A stretch of DNA of 64,000 nt, taken from the NCBI GenBank assembly GCA_043497085.1, contig JBIEKI010000001.1. One strand, written 5' to 3'. The notes under the pieces are model-generated. The model was not told the DNA's origin. It did no database searches and saw only the letters and a list, made by a program, of their open reading frames with translations. Each line of letters begins with the position of its first letter. Within the stretch, counting starts at the first letter, position 1. Of the stretch, positions 8,188 through 16,524 are shown in pieces. Source of the DNA: Thalassobacillus sp043497085 (GTDB taxonomy: Bacteria; Bacillota; Bacilli; Bacillales; Halobacillaceae). The translations under genes and the position numbers were made by a program.

Positions 8188-8931
8188 TTAGATGGATAGG
8201 AATTTAGGAAGTGACTCTTTTTCGAGCAAGTGCCCGACATAGAATGAGCCGAATTCGCCAAAGCGGGCGCTTACTTCATCAAAACGCATTTCATACACTA
8301 ACTTTTTGAACTGCAGGACATCATGGGCGAATAAAGTGACTCCCCATTCCCAGTCATCAAAGCCTACGGATCCCGTAATGATCTGGCGTACTTTTCCAGC
8401 ATATTTACGTCCGATCATGCCGTGGGAATACATCATTTTACCTCGATCTTCTTTTTCGAGCATATACCAGTTGTCATTCCCCTGACGACGCTTGTCCATT
8501 GGGTAGAAGCAAGCATATTTCCATTTAGGCAAGATAGGCTTTAAACGTGCCTGGATTTCAGGATCCGTTTCCGGGTCTTTACCTTGAGCCATATAATTGG
8601 AGAGTTCTACTACAGAAACATAAGAGTAAGTCGGGATGGTGAACTCAGCCAATTTAGTTTTGTTGAATTCATTTTCAATTTCATTCAGTTCTTCCATGGT
8701 CGGACGTAGAATCATCATCATGAAATCCGCTTTTTGGCCGACAATGGAATAGACAGCATGACTGCCTGTTTTATTACTTTCTGTCTTTTCCCACTTATTG
8801 ATCAATTGATGGAACTCGTGGATGGCACTTTCACGTTCATCACTTGATATCATCTTCCAGGCGGTCCAGTCCATGGACCGGAAATCATGTAGACAATACC
8901 ATCCATCTAAGGTTATCGCTGGTTCTGGCAT
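8188..8931 (-). CDS. hemQ: Coproheme decarboxylase HemQ/ChdC
   Basis: HemQ converts iron-coproporphyrin III to protoheme, the last step of the coproporphyrin-dependent heme pathway of Gram-positive bacteria. At 247 residues it has the usual length and the ferredoxin-like tandem fold of the chlorite dismutase superfamily. The segment KYACFYPMDKRR carries the conserved catalytic tyrosine, and MMYSHGMIGRKY the proximal heme-binding histidine region. The ATG is preceded by AAAGGAGCG. It sits beside pta, as ywfI does in B. subtilis, and heme is needed by the oxidase at the window start. Confidence 0.96.
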   Translation of the reverse strand: MPEPAITLDGWYCLHDFRSMDWTAWKMISSDERESAIHEFHQLINKWEKTESNKTGSHAVYSIVGQKADFMMMILRPTMEELNEIENEFNKTKLAEFTIPTYSYVSVVELSNYMAQGKDPETDPEIQARLKPILPKWKYACFYPMDKRRQGNDNWYMLEKEDRGKMMYSHGMIGRKYAGKVRQIITGSVGFDDWEWGVTLFAHDVLQFKKLVYEMRFDEVSARFGEFGSFYVGHLLEKESLPKFLSI

Positions 8932-9151
8932 AGATCATACGCTCCTTTATCAAAAACTTATAGTAAGTATCCTGCTCCTTCCTTAATATAACATAATCAA
9001 AACAGGGCTTCATGTCGGAAGTAAATAAGGGGTATGAATTCACTATATTGACACATTTTATAAGGGGAACTGTTTTCTCTTACATATTACTTTCATTCAT
9101 ACACAAATTGTCTTATCATATATAACAGGACAAGATATTGGAGGGAAAAAT

Positions 9152-10123
9152 ATGAGTGATCTTTTTGAGACATTAACAGATAAAGTTCATGGAAAAGGTA
9201 AGCGAGTCGTATTACCTGAAGCGTCAGATGAAAGAATACTGACAGCTGCCAGTCGTTTGGCAACGAAAGGTTTAGTCATTCCTGTACTAGTTGGAAATGA
9301 AAATGAAGTGAAACAGAAAGCGGGCGAATTCGGGCTTGATATTTCTTCGGCAGAAATTCTCGATCCAGAAAACTATGAAGGAATGGAAGAGATGGTGCAA
9401 AGCTTTGTAGAACGCCGAAAAGGAAAAGCGACAGAAGCGGATGCCAAAGAAATATTGAAAGATGGCAACTATTTTGGAACAATGCTCGTGTATATGGGTA
9501 AAGCGGATGGTCTTGTCAGCGGTGCTGTACACTCCACAGCAGATACTGTGCGGCCAGCTCTGCAAATTATCAAAACGAAGCCGGGTATTAAGAAGACCTC
9601 TGGAGTATTCATCATGGTTCGCGAGGAAGAGAAGTATGTGTTTGCGGATTGTGCTATTAACATGTCGCCAGACAGTGAAGACTTAGCAGAAATCGCTTTG
9701 GCAAGCTCGGAAACCGCCCAGCTATTCGATGTTGAGCCTAAAGTTGCGATGTTGAGTTTTTCTACCAAAGGTTCCGCGAAATCTCCAGAAACAGAAAAAG
9801 TCTCTGAAGCAGTTAAAATCGCTAAAGAGAAGAACCCTGAGCTGCTGATCGACGGGGAATTCCAATTCGATGCAGCTTTCGTGCCGTCTGTGGCAGAGAA
9901 AAAAGCACCCGAATCCCCATTGAAAGGGGAAGCTAACACCTTCATTTTCCCAAGTCTTGAAGCTGGGAACATCGGTTATAAAATCGCACAGCGCCTCGGT
10001 GGCTTTGATGCTGTTGGGCCTGTACTCCAAGGTCTGAACCAGCCGGTGAACGATCTATCCCGCGGCTGTAATGCAGATGACGTTTATAAATTAGCCCTGA
10101 TAACAGCGGCTCAATCCCTATAA
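9152..10123 (+). CDS. pta: Phosphate acetyltransferase
   Basis: Pta interconverts acetyl-CoA and acetyl phosphate in overflow metabolism. The 323-residue length is that of the short, single-domain Pta class. Visible segments include GLVSGAVHSTADTVRPALQ, AMLSFSTKGSA and the C-terminal GGFDAVGPVLQGLNQPVNDLSRG core (conserved substrate-binding residues). TTGGAGGG precedes the ATG. The 220-base region between hemQ and pta contains the divergent promoters; I could not identify a convincing cre box there. Confidence 0.97.
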   Translation: MSDLFETLTDKVHGKGKRVVLPEASDERILTAASRLATKGLVIPVLVGNENEVKQKAGEFGLDISSAEILDPENYEGMEEMVQSFVERRKGKATEADAKEILKDGNYFGTMLVYMGKADGLVSGAVHSTADTVRPALQIIKTKPGIKKTSGVFIMVREEEKYVFADCAINMSPDSEDLAEIALASSETAQLFDVEPKVAMLSFSTKGSAKSPETEKVSEAVKIAKEKNPELLIDGEFQFDAAFVPSVAEKKAPESPLKGEANTFIFPSLEAGNIGYKIAQRLGGFDAVGPVLQGLNQPVNDLSRGCNADDVYKLALITAAQSL

Positions 10124-10128
10124 GGAAG

Positions 10129-10164
10129 AAAATCCGGGCCCCTTTATCAGGGGAGCCCGGATTT
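10129..10164. terminator. Bidirectional terminator between pta and the minus-strand gene
   Basis: AATCCGGGCCCCT pairs with AGGGGAGCCCGGATT (one bulged A) around TTATC and is followed by TGTTA. The symmetrical stem lies between two convergent genes. Confidence 0.85.
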
Positions 10165-10165
10165 G

Positions 10166-10402
10166 TTATAAGATGAAAATTGCAACTAAAACAATAGTAA
10201 TAACAAAAGTTATAATATAGATGATAGATAGAGCCCGAAGGTTAGGGGCCTTTTCATATTCCTGTGACCTGGCAAGCTCATCTTCAGGTGTGTCATTTTC
10301 TCTTTCCGAAATAGTTTTATTGATATCTTTTCCTACATAAATCGTGGCAATCAAGGCGATGATACTTAAAAAAATAGCAATTACGATAAAAATAGTGAAC
10401 AT
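10166..10402 (-). CDS. Small two-helix membrane protein, unrecognised
   Basis: A 78-residue protein with an N-terminal helix, a charged central loop rich in Glu/Asp, and a C-terminal helix rich in Ile/Val. I chose the ATG at 10402 because CAGGAGGTG lies about 10 bases upstream; a GTG at 10414 overlaps that site. I do not recognise a family. It is convergent with pta and shares its terminator region. Confidence 0.6.
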   Translation of the reverse strand: MFTIFIVIAIFLSIIALIATIYVGKDINKTISERENDTPEDELARSQEYEKAPNLRALSIIYIITFVITIVLVAIFIL

Positions 10403-10507
10403 ATCGCCACACACCTCCTGTATGATTACTTCTATTTTAACATGAACCTGAGAAACAGGCCGTATACATCTGGAAAATAAGTGTTCGTGCCATAGAAGGT
10501 TATTTCG

Positions 10508-10556
10508 TTAAAAAAAGCACTGGCCTCCGTTTTTATAAGGATTCCAGCGCTTTTTT
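10508..10556 (-). terminator. Terminator overlapping the lipL 3' end
   Basis: On the minus strand AAAAAGCGCTGG pairs imperfectly with CCAGTGCTTTTTTT. The 5' arm lies in the last lipL codons. Confidence 0.75.
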
Positions 10557-11372
10557 ATTCCTGTCGATCATCTGCTCGAAGCGTTTATGAAACCATTCGA
10601 TTTCCTGGCCGTCCAGCTGTTGCATAGATATGTTGCCGGTCCATTCATGCAAAGTCGTCAAAATCATATCGCGTACCTGAGGAACTGAGAATTCTGCATC
10701 CAGCAATTCATTCAAAGATGCCATGACATTAGGATCGATTTCCGGGTAGTCGAATCGGGTAGCTTCTTCTCGTTTTCCGATTTTATAAAATTCGCGCATG
10801 ATACGTCCTCGTTCTGCACCGCTCCCTGTAATATCTAAATAGACCTGGACAGCGGAACCGTTTTTCACCCTGCGTTGGGAAATCCCGGCAAACTTTTTGC
10901 CACCGATACTTAAATCATAGGTGCCCGGGCAATAAGACTGGGTAATTTCATAAGCCTCGATCCGGTCCGTATAATCTCTGAACAGGTAGCGTACAAATTG
11001 CACCATAGCATCATATCCTTCATGGATATTGACTGTTTTTGAATCAGGGAAAATCAATGATACATTCAACACCCCATCATCAAGAACGACACCGAGTCCC
11101 CCGGAATTTCTTACAATCACCTGGTAACCCTGTGATTTCAAGTATTCGACACCTTCTGTGATATAGGGGAGTCTTGCATCAGGGATACCGAGTACAACGG
11201 TATTATGATGGACCCATAACCGTGCAGTAGTGGGAGAAGAACCTTGGCCGACAGACATTGACAGAGCATCATCCATCGCGAAAGACTGAAGTGCTGAGAA
11301 CTCCGGTCCCAGCGTGCTTTGATCGATGAACCGATATTGTGCTGTTTTCAGCAAGGGATGTAGGTCAGACAT
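10533..11372 (-). CDS. lipL: Octanoyl-[GcvH]:protein N-octanoyltransferase LipL
   Basis: LipL transfers octanoate from GcvH to the E2 subunits of 2-oxoacid dehydrogenases during lipoate synthesis. The 279-residue protein belongs to the biotin/lipoate A/B ligase fold. It shows the conserved lysine region IGGKKFAGISQRR and, just before it, a cysteine in SYCPGTYDLS expected to be the acyl-thioester nucleophile. I chose the ATG at 11372 because GGAAGGAG lies about 10 bases upstream. It lies near pta, as ywfL does in B. subtilis. Confidence 0.92.
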   Translation of the reverse strand: MSDLHPLLKTAQYRFIDQSTLGPEFSALQSFAMDDALSMSVGQGSSPTTARLWVHHNTVVLGIPDARLPYITEGVEYLKSQGYQVIVRNSGGLGVVLDDGVLNVSLIFPDSKTVNIHEGYDAMVQFVRYLFRDYTDRIEAYEITQSYCPGTYDLSIGGKKFAGISQRRVKNGSAVQVYLDITGSGAERGRIMREFYKIGKREEATRFDYPEIDPNVMASLNELLDAEFSVPQVRDMILTTLHEWTGNISMQQLDGQEIEWFHKRFEQMIDRNKKALESL

Positions 11373-11492
11373 AGCGAAAATACTCCTTCCGTTCACATTT
11401 AACCTCCCATAGTATAACAGAACAAGCCGCTTGCATGTATCCATAAAACTAGGTAAAATATTGTATTGGTTCGATGTGAAGGAGGATGAGCG

Positions 11493-11726
11493 ATGGCTAA
11501 TGAATTCCGCGTCTGTGATGATTGCCAGGCAGTCAACTTAAAGACGCTGCTCCCACGATTAGAAAAATTAGATGCAGAGGCTAAAGTGGAAATTGGATGC
11601 CAGTCCTATTGCGGTCCCGGCAGGAAGAAGTCATTCGCATTCGTGAACAATCGTCCTATCTCTGCACCGAAAGAAGATGAACTGATCGAAAAAATCGAAA
11701 AAAAATTAAGCAAAGGGCGAAAGTGA
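11493..11726 (+). CDS. DUF1450/YuzB-like small protein
   Basis: A 77-residue protein with four cysteines (CDDC near the N-terminus, then CQSYCGPG), resembling the DUF1450 family of bacilli. The cysteine layout suggests a thioredoxin-like or metal-binding small fold, but no function is established. GAAGGAGGATGAGCG precedes the ATG. A terminator follows. Confidence 0.8.
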   Translation: MANEFRVCDDCQAVNLKTLLPRLEKLDAEAKVEIGCQSYCGPGRKKSFAFVNNRPISAPKEDELIEKIEKKLSKGRK

Positions 11727-11768
11727 GTCCAGGAGTAGCCCGGTCGATATATTTTAAAGAATGTAATG

Positions 11769-11797
11769 GACACCTTGCTTGTCAAGGTGTTTTTTTA
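11769..11797 (+). terminator. Rho-independent terminator
   Basis: ACACCTTG pairs with CAAGGTGT around CTTGT and is followed by TTTTTTT. Confidence 0.9.
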
Positions 11798-11849
11798 AAT
11801 AAGATAAACAGCTATAATAGAAAAAAATGCCGATTGGAAGGATTAACCG

Positions 11850-13145
11850 ATGGCTTATAAAGATGAAAAATTAAATGAAGAAAAGGTTTTTAAAGACCCT
11901 GTACACAGGTATGTACATATTAGGGATCGAGTGATATGGGATTTAGTCGGAGCACCGGAATTCCAACGTCTGCGCAGGGTTAAACAACTGGGCACTTCTT
12001 ATTTGACCTTCCATGGGGCGGAACACAGCCGGTTCAACCATTCGCTTGGTGTTTATGAAATCGTCCGCCGTATCCTTCATAATTTCGAAGACCGGCCGAA
12101 TTGGGATTCAAATGAACGATTGCTATGTTTATGTGCCGCTTTATTGCACGACCTTGGCCATGGCCCGTTTTCCCATTCCTTCGAAAAAGTCTTCAAGCTC
12201 GATCATGAAGATTTCACCCAGGAAATTTTATTAGGGGATACTACGATCAATACAATTCTTTCTAAAGTGGAAAATGGCTTCCCTGAAAAAGTCGCTGATG
12301 TCATCAATAAAACCTACCATAATAAATTAGTTGTCAGCTTGATTTCCAGTCAGATTGATGCCGACCGAATGGATTATTTGCAACGGGATGCTTACTTTAC
12401 AGGAGTAAGCTATGGTCATTTTGATATGGAACGTATTTTGCGTGTTATGCGTCCGATGGAAGATCAGGTCGTCATTAAGGAAAGCGGGATGCATGCTGTC
12501 GAGGATTATATCATGAGCCGCTATCAGATGTACTGGCAGGTTTATTTTCACCCGGTCACCCGGAGTGCGGAGGTGATTCTTTCTAAGATTCTCCACCGTG
12601 CCAAGGAACTCCATGAAACTGGTTATGAGTTCGCATTGAAGCCGACACACTTTTTATCATTTTTCAAAGAAAAACCTACCTTGGAAGAATACTTAGCGCT
12701 GGATGAAGCAGTAGCCATGTATTACTTCCAAATATGGATGAATGAAGAAGACCCGATTTTAAGTGATCTTTGCGAACGATTCGTTAATCGTCGTCTGTTC
12801 AAATACATTGAATTTAACCCGAATCTGCAGATGAATGAGTGGATGGAATTATATCGTTTATTCAATAAAGCTGGATTGAACCCGGATTATTACCTTGTTG
12901 TCGACTCCAGTTCTGACTTGCCGTATGACTTTTACCGGCCTGGAGAGGAAGAGGAGCGTCTCCCGATCCATTTATTGATGCCGAATCAGGAATTGAAAGA
13001 ACTCTCACGTCAATCTGATATTGTTGAATCGATTTCAGGGAAAAAGAGGACCGATCATAAACTATATTTTCCGCTTGACCGTCTCGAAGAAATGTCCAAC
13101 CGGAGTAAGACTAAGAAGCGGATCCTAGAAATTTTGTACGGATAG
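11850..13145 (+). CDS. ywfO: HD-domain phosphohydrolase YwfO
   Basis: A 431-residue metal-dependent HD superfamily hydrolase, related to dNTP triphosphohydrolases. Metal ligands are visible in EHSRFNHSLGVY and in ALLHDLGHGPFSHSFE, with a further conserved SSQIDADRMDYLQRDA segment. YwfO-type proteins act on nucleotides; the exact substrate here cannot be read. AATTGGAAGGATT precedes the ATG. The ywgA gene follows after about a dozen bases, as in B. subtilis. Confidence 0.92.
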   Translation: MAYKDEKLNEEKVFKDPVHRYVHIRDRVIWDLVGAPEFQRLRRVKQLGTSYLTFHGAEHSRFNHSLGVYEIVRRILHNFEDRPNWDSNERLLCLCAALLHDLGHGPFSHSFEKVFKLDHEDFTQEILLGDTTINTILSKVENGFPEKVADVINKTYHNKLVVSLISSQIDADRMDYLQRDAYFTGVSYGHFDMERILRVMRPMEDQVVIKESGMHAVEDYIMSRYQMYWQVYFHPVTRSAEVILSKILHRAKELHETGYEFALKPTHFLSFFKEKPTLEEYLALDEAVAMYYFQIWMNEEDPILSDLCERFVNRRLFKYIEFNPNLQMNEWMELYRLFNKAGLNPDYYLVVDSSSDLPYDFYRPGEEEERLPIHLLMPNQELKELSRQSDIVESISGKKRTDHKLYFPLDRLEEMSNRSKTKKRILEILYG

Positions 13146-13157
13146 GGGATGAGCCGT

Positions 13158-13661
13158 ATGTTAGAAAATCATGCAAAGCTTATGCATTTTTTTGCCAGCT
13201 CAGATGAAATCGTAGGGAGAAAGAAGCTGCAGAAAATTATTTATATCTTAAAAAAATGCGAGGTTCCTTTTGAAGAACGCTACCAGTTTCATTTTTACGG
13301 GCCGTATTCGGAGGAACTGACGCTAAGAATCGAGGAACTGTGCAACCTCGGGTTTATTAATGAAACAAAAGAAGAAAAAAAGAACTATTACCAGTACCGC
13401 TACCAACTTACAGATGCTGGAAATGAATTTCTGAAGCATTACCAGGTAGAGTTGCCGGCAATGGGGGAGCGGATTACAAAAATGAAAGAAAAAAGCTCCC
13501 GTTTTCTGGAACTCGTTTCAACCATCTTGTACTTTGAGCATTTACGTCGCGAAGAAGTAGAAGAGAAAGTACGGACAGTAAAAAGTAAACAGAATTATTC
13601 GATGGATGAGATAAACGAAGCCTGGGGCTTTATCGAAGAAATGCGCCGTACCCTCCACTAG
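13158..13661 (+). CDS. ywgA: YwgA family protein
   Basis: A 167-residue cytoplasmic protein resembling B. subtilis YwgA. The N-terminal half includes GRKKLQKIIYILKK and the FHFYGPYSEELTLRIEEL segment, a winged-helix-like arrangement seen in antitoxin/SocA-like folds; the role is unknown. I prefer ATG 13158 because AGGGGATG sits about 9 bases upstream, whereas ATG 13149 overlaps that site. It is cotranscribed with ywfO. Confidence 0.85.
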   Translation: MLENHAKLMHFFASSDEIVGRKKLQKIIYILKKCEVPFEERYQFHFYGPYSEELTLRIEELCNLGFINETKEEKKNYYQYRYQLTDAGNEFLKHYQVELPAMGERITKMKEKSSRFLELVSTILYFEHLRREEVEEKVRTVKSKQNYSMDEINEAWGFIEEMRRTLH

Positions 13662-13676
13662 GTAGGGGGTACGGTT
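13642..13676 (+). terminator. Terminator overlapping the ywgA stop
   Basis: CCGTACCC pairs with GGGTACGG and is followed by TTTTTGG. The 5' arm includes the last codons of ywgA. Confidence 0.75.
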
Positions 13677-13739
13677 TTTGGTTTGAAATAAAGATAACGT
13701 TTGTTATAATGGACAAACATAGGATTCTTCCTATGCAAA

Positions 13740-13776
13740 AGAGGACTGCCCTCGCTACAGGACAGCCCTCTTGTAT
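13740..13776 (-). terminator. Terminator downstream of the KGG-repeat gene
   Basis: On the minus strand AAGAGGGCTGTCC pairs imperfectly with GGGCAGTCCTCTT and is followed by TTGC. It lies about 20 bases after the KGG gene stop. Confidence 0.65.
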
Positions 13777-13794
13777 GATCAGGTGAGAAGTTAT

Positions 13795-14124
13795 TTACCG
13801 ATTGGAGCTGGAATTTCTACCGCCTTTTTTACCGATGTCTTCGTAGAATTCCTCTCCATGCTTCTCACTTGTTTTTTCGCCACCTTTTTTGCCGATTTCC
13901 TGATAAAAGTCTTTATCTTTATTCTGGCTGGTGGTTTCTCCGCCTTTTTTACCGATTTCCTCAAAATGTTCCTGGTTGTACTGTTTGCTTGTCTTCTCGC
14001 CGCCTTTTTGGCCGATTTCCTCAAAGTGCTCCTGGTTATACTTATTACTAGTCTTTTCTCCGCCTTTTTGCCCAGCTTGTTCATAACTCATCTTACGATT
14101 GTTGTTCTTATTGTTGTTAGCCAT
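13795..14124 (-). CDS. KGG-repeat stress-induced hydrophilic protein (GsiB-like)
   Basis: A 109-residue, highly hydrophilic protein built of five near-tandem repeats of about 20 residues, each ending in G(Q/K)KGG followed by E/R and T/S. This is the KGG motif family (GsiB-like, hydrophilin/LEA-type), associated with general stress and dehydration in bacilli. The ATG at 14124 follows GGAGGTTTCAACA. The repeats also create long hydrophobic antisense frames that are not genes. It lies 3' of the related gene at 14226, on the same strand. Confidence 0.9.
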   Translation of the reverse strand: MANNNKNNNRKMSYEQAGQKGGEKTSNKYNQEHFEEIGQKGGEKTSKQYNQEHFEEIGKKGGETTSQNKDKDFYQEIGKKGGEKTSEKHGEEFYEDIGKKGGRNSSSNR

Positions 14125-14225
14125 TGTTGAAACCTCCTTTTGAGTAGTTGTTGTTTTAGTTACCACGATATCAATTGTCTAAAACTCATTTACTTTAATT
14201 TTCCAATTTTGTAATTTGAATGTAA

Positions 14226-14426
14226 TTAAGTGTCGGATGGATCATCGTTTCTTCTTACGTCTTTATAGTTGTCTTGTTTATATTTATGAATGACCGGATC
14301 ATCTTCATTTTCATCCGCTATATTCGAAAGTCTGTGCGGATCATATTGTTTTTCAGTCTTTCGGTCTTTCCTCGGACCTGCTTCATCATAACCCATCTTT
14401 TTATTGTCCTGATTATCCTTAGCCAA
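14226..14426 (-). CDS. Degenerate KGG-family paralogue
   Basis: A 66-residue, very charged protein starting at TTG 14426 after AAAGGAGG. Its N-terminal part aligns without gaps with the neighbouring KGG protein: KMGYDEAGPRKDRKTEKQYD against KMSYEQAGQKGGEKTSNKYN. The KGG triplets are replaced (KGG to RKD, and the second by DEN). It looks like a duplicate that lost the repeat signature but kept the hydrophilic character. Function unknown; possibly still a hydrophilin. Confidence 0.7.
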   Translation of the reverse strand: MAKDNQDNKKMGYDEAGPRKDRKTEKQYDPHRLSNIADENEDDPVIHKYKQDNYKDVRRNDDPSDT

Positions 14427-14624
14427 TTACTAAACCTCCTTTCAGTGGAGTGTTATTTTGGTTACACAAATGCAATTGCCAACCTTTCACAATTTTAAAC
14501 TGTTGATTGGAATAATGGTTCGGACGGTATAGGACAATATAAATAGTAATGGATACTGAACAGGTTTGCTTCTCATCATAAAGGGAATTATTAGTAATGA
14601 ATAAATCATACAGAGGTGGTAGCT

Positions 14625-15500
14625 TTGTCCGTGGTATTGAAAGAAGAGGAAAAAATGAATGAAGGTATCGGGTGTGAATCGGAATTTGATACGTTAAAAA
14701 AGGTGGTTGTATGCTCGCCTGCTTATATGCGGATTGAGGAAGCCATCAATGAAACACAAAAGAAATACCTCGATGAAAATATAGATATCAATCAGGCATG
14801 TAAGCAACATCATGATTTTGTAAAGTTAATGCGAAATCATAATATAGAAGTTATTGAATTGGAACCCGAAGAGTCTTTTAATGAACAAGTGTTTACCAGG
14901 GATATTGGAGTCTGTATCGGGGAAAAAGTGATTGTTTCCAATATGGGTAATGAAGTGCGTGAAGGAGAAGAAAAATTGTTGCAAGCTATATTGCAGCAGG
15001 AAAATGCCAGCTGGGAAAAGATCTCCAATGGCACGATTGAAGGCGGAGATATCATCGTAGATGGAGATAAAGTCTGGGTTGGTATGAGTGACCGTACGAA
15101 TCACCATGGAGTTGAAAATCTTCAGACTTTGCTTCCTGGTCATCATGTGACTGCGGTGCCAATCAAAGAAGAGTATTTGCACCTTGATTGTGTATTCAAT
15201 ATTCTCTCCCCAGAGTACGCTTTGGTATTCCCAGACGCGCTTAGAAGAGAAGAATATGATATGTTGAGCAGACATTACACACTGATTGAGGTAGACGAGC
15301 ATGAACAGTTCACCATGGGAGTCAATGTTCTATCCATTGCTCCAGGCAAGGTCATCAGCCTGCCTCACAATAAAAAAGTGAATGAGAAGATGCGGGAGAA
15401 AGGATTCGAAGTCATAGAAGTTGATTTCTCAGAAATTATCAAGTCTGGCGGATCATTCCGCTGCTGTACGATGCCATTGCAGCGATCCACTTCACAATAA
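14625..15500 (+). CDS. Amidinotransferase-fold hydrolase (arginine deiminase/DDAH-like)
   Basis: A guanidino-group-modifying enzyme superfamily member of about 291 residues. The catalytic triad region is visible: the EGGDII acidic turn, HLDCVFNIL (catalytic His and Asp), and GGSFRCCTMPLQR at the C-terminus with the nucleophilic cysteine. The closest functional classes are dimethylarginine dimethylaminohydrolase and arginine deiminase-like proteins; the substrate is not decided. AGAGGTGG supports TTG 14625 as start; ATG 14655 is an alternative. A terminator follows. Confidence 0.82.
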   Translation: MSVVLKEEEKMNEGIGCESEFDTLKKVVVCSPAYMRIEEAINETQKKYLDENIDINQACKQHHDFVKLMRNHNIEVIELEPEESFNEQVFTRDIGVCIGEKVIVSNMGNEVREGEEKLLQAILQQENASWEKISNGTIEGGDIIVDGDKVWVGMSDRTNHHGVENLQTLLPGHHVTAVPIKEEYLHLDCVFNILSPEYALVFPDALRREEYDMLSRHYTLIEVDEHEQFTMGVNVLSIAPGKVISLPHNKKVNEKMREKGFEVIEVDFSEIIKSGGSFRCCTMPLQRSTSQ

Positions 15501-15506
15501 CAATAA

Positions 15507-15532
15507 AAGCCCGGGCGTCATTCGCCCGGGCT
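15507..15532. terminator. Terminator between the hydrolase and ywhB
   Basis: AGCCCGGGCG pairs with CGCCCGGGCT. The genes on either side are convergent, so it may serve both. Confidence 0.85.
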
Positions 15533-15542
15533 TATCTTTGTT

Positions 15543-15725
15543 TTAATCACTAATTCGTTTACCGCCGACAGCGTAATGGGATTTGGCCATTTCTTCGATA
15601 ACGATAGTTACTGCTTCTTTCCTGGCACCGGTAGTTCTAGTGACTGCATCTGTCACTTCTTCGACTAATGCTTTCTTCTGTTCATCCGTACGACCTTCAA
15701 GCATTTGTACAGTTACGATAGGCAT
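15543..15725 (-). CDS. ywhB: 4-oxalocrotonate tautomerase-like protein YwhB
   Basis: A 60-residue tautomerase superfamily subunit, expected to form hexamers. The catalytic base is the N-terminal proline exposed after Met removal, so I chose the second ATG of the ATGATGCCT string (15725), giving Met-Pro-Ile. The conserved Arg-containing TEEQ/DEQKKALVEEVT helix and the EAVTIVIEEM strand fit the family. GGAGG lies about 9 bases upstream. Repeat copy 2 begins about 40 bases upstream, so its promoter is next to or inside the repeat. Confidence 0.93.
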   Translation of the reverse strand: MPIVTVQMLEGRTDEQKKALVEEVTDAVTRTTGARKEAVTIVIEEMAKSHYAVGGKRISD

Positions 15726-15765
15726 CATCCAACCTCCTTTATAATAAGCATTATTTTTAAAAAAA

Positions 15766-16370
15766 TACTCAGTTTCGAGATAGCGGGGTCCATTACCATG
15801 AGAGGAATGGGATGGTTCGGGAAACAACTCGCTTTCCAGCTTCATCGCCTAGACACTCGCGACATAAGCAGTCCATCAACGGGAAGAAAGAGCCCTTCCC
15901 TTTTGCTGTTCTGCTTATGCGTGTCGTGTCTCCCAAGGCGATTACGCATTCATTTCTTTCCTGCGGGGGACCTGGCAAGCTTCCTCGGGCTGCGCCCTGT
16001 GGGATCTCGCCTAGACCCTCCTCCCGCGGGAGTCTCGTCATTTCCCTGCCCATCCAGCCAGTTTAGTAATAAACGGACCCTTCATGTGTTTAGTTGAAAC
16101 CTTCAGCTGGACGCATTTAAAAAGGATAAAAAGGTGCCAAGACCTCCTTTCTGTAATCATGGACGTTTTTTCAAGAAATGAGATTTCGAGAACTTCTTAT
16201 GGAAAAGGGCGTAGGGAAACGGTGAGACTCCTGTGGGAGATGAGTGATAGGTGAGGCCCCGCAAGGCGTAGCCTGAGGAGACTCAGCACACGCCCACGGA
16301 AAACCGAATCGTTTCCCGGAGCCCCTATACTTCAATAATATCTCGAAATAAAGTCTTCGACTTTACTGTA
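15766..16370. repeat. Composite palindromic intergenic repeat, copy 2
   Basis: It lies between divergent ywhB and ywhD. The left end is ACTCAGTTTCGAGATA and the right end TATCTCGAAATAAAGTCTTC, which are inverted. Module A (about 15815-16050) contains a 124-bp insertion at 15838-15961; module B (about 16200-16330) has arms GGGAAACGGT and ATCGTTTCCC, which pair with one G-U wobble. No real gene is present; open frames such as 15705-16097 (+) and 15793-16053 (-) are repeat translations. Confidence 0.85.
15838..15961. mobile_element. 124-bp hairpin insertion nested in repeat copy 2
   Basis: The copy 1 junction GCTTTCCTGCGGG is split here, and CTTTCC occurs on both sides (15832-15837 and 15956-15961), as expected for a target duplication. 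The insert is itself palindromic: CGCCT...AGACAC...ATAAGCAG near 15846-15871 pairs with CTGCTTATGC...GTGTCT...AGGCG at 15911-15940, with GGGAAG/CTTCCC inside. The identical insert is in copy 3. There is no transposase, so if mobile it is non-autonomous. Confidence 0.6.
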
Positions 16371-16524
16371 CGGGTTTGAGAAAGTCCCAATCGACAGACT
16401 GCAAAACTATTTCTTTATAATTTGTCGAAATTCCTGCTTTTTCTGCAAGTTTTACAAACTGAACAGAATGAAGCAGTATGTTAAAATGAAAAAATAAATG
16501 ATCGGAAAGAGGAGGCTCCTTACC

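Noticed and set aside
13771..14130. Plus-strand 119-codon hydrophobic repetitive frame
   Set aside because: Exact antisense of the KGG-repeat gene; its periodicity comes from the KGG codons.
15838..15961. CRISPR or REP array
   Set aside because: No regularly spaced short direct repeats with unique spacers and no cas genes anywhere in the window.
15705..16097. Open frames of 130, 86 and 84 codons in repeat copy 2
   Set aside because: Same repeat translation; frames are present on both strands because of the inverted modules.
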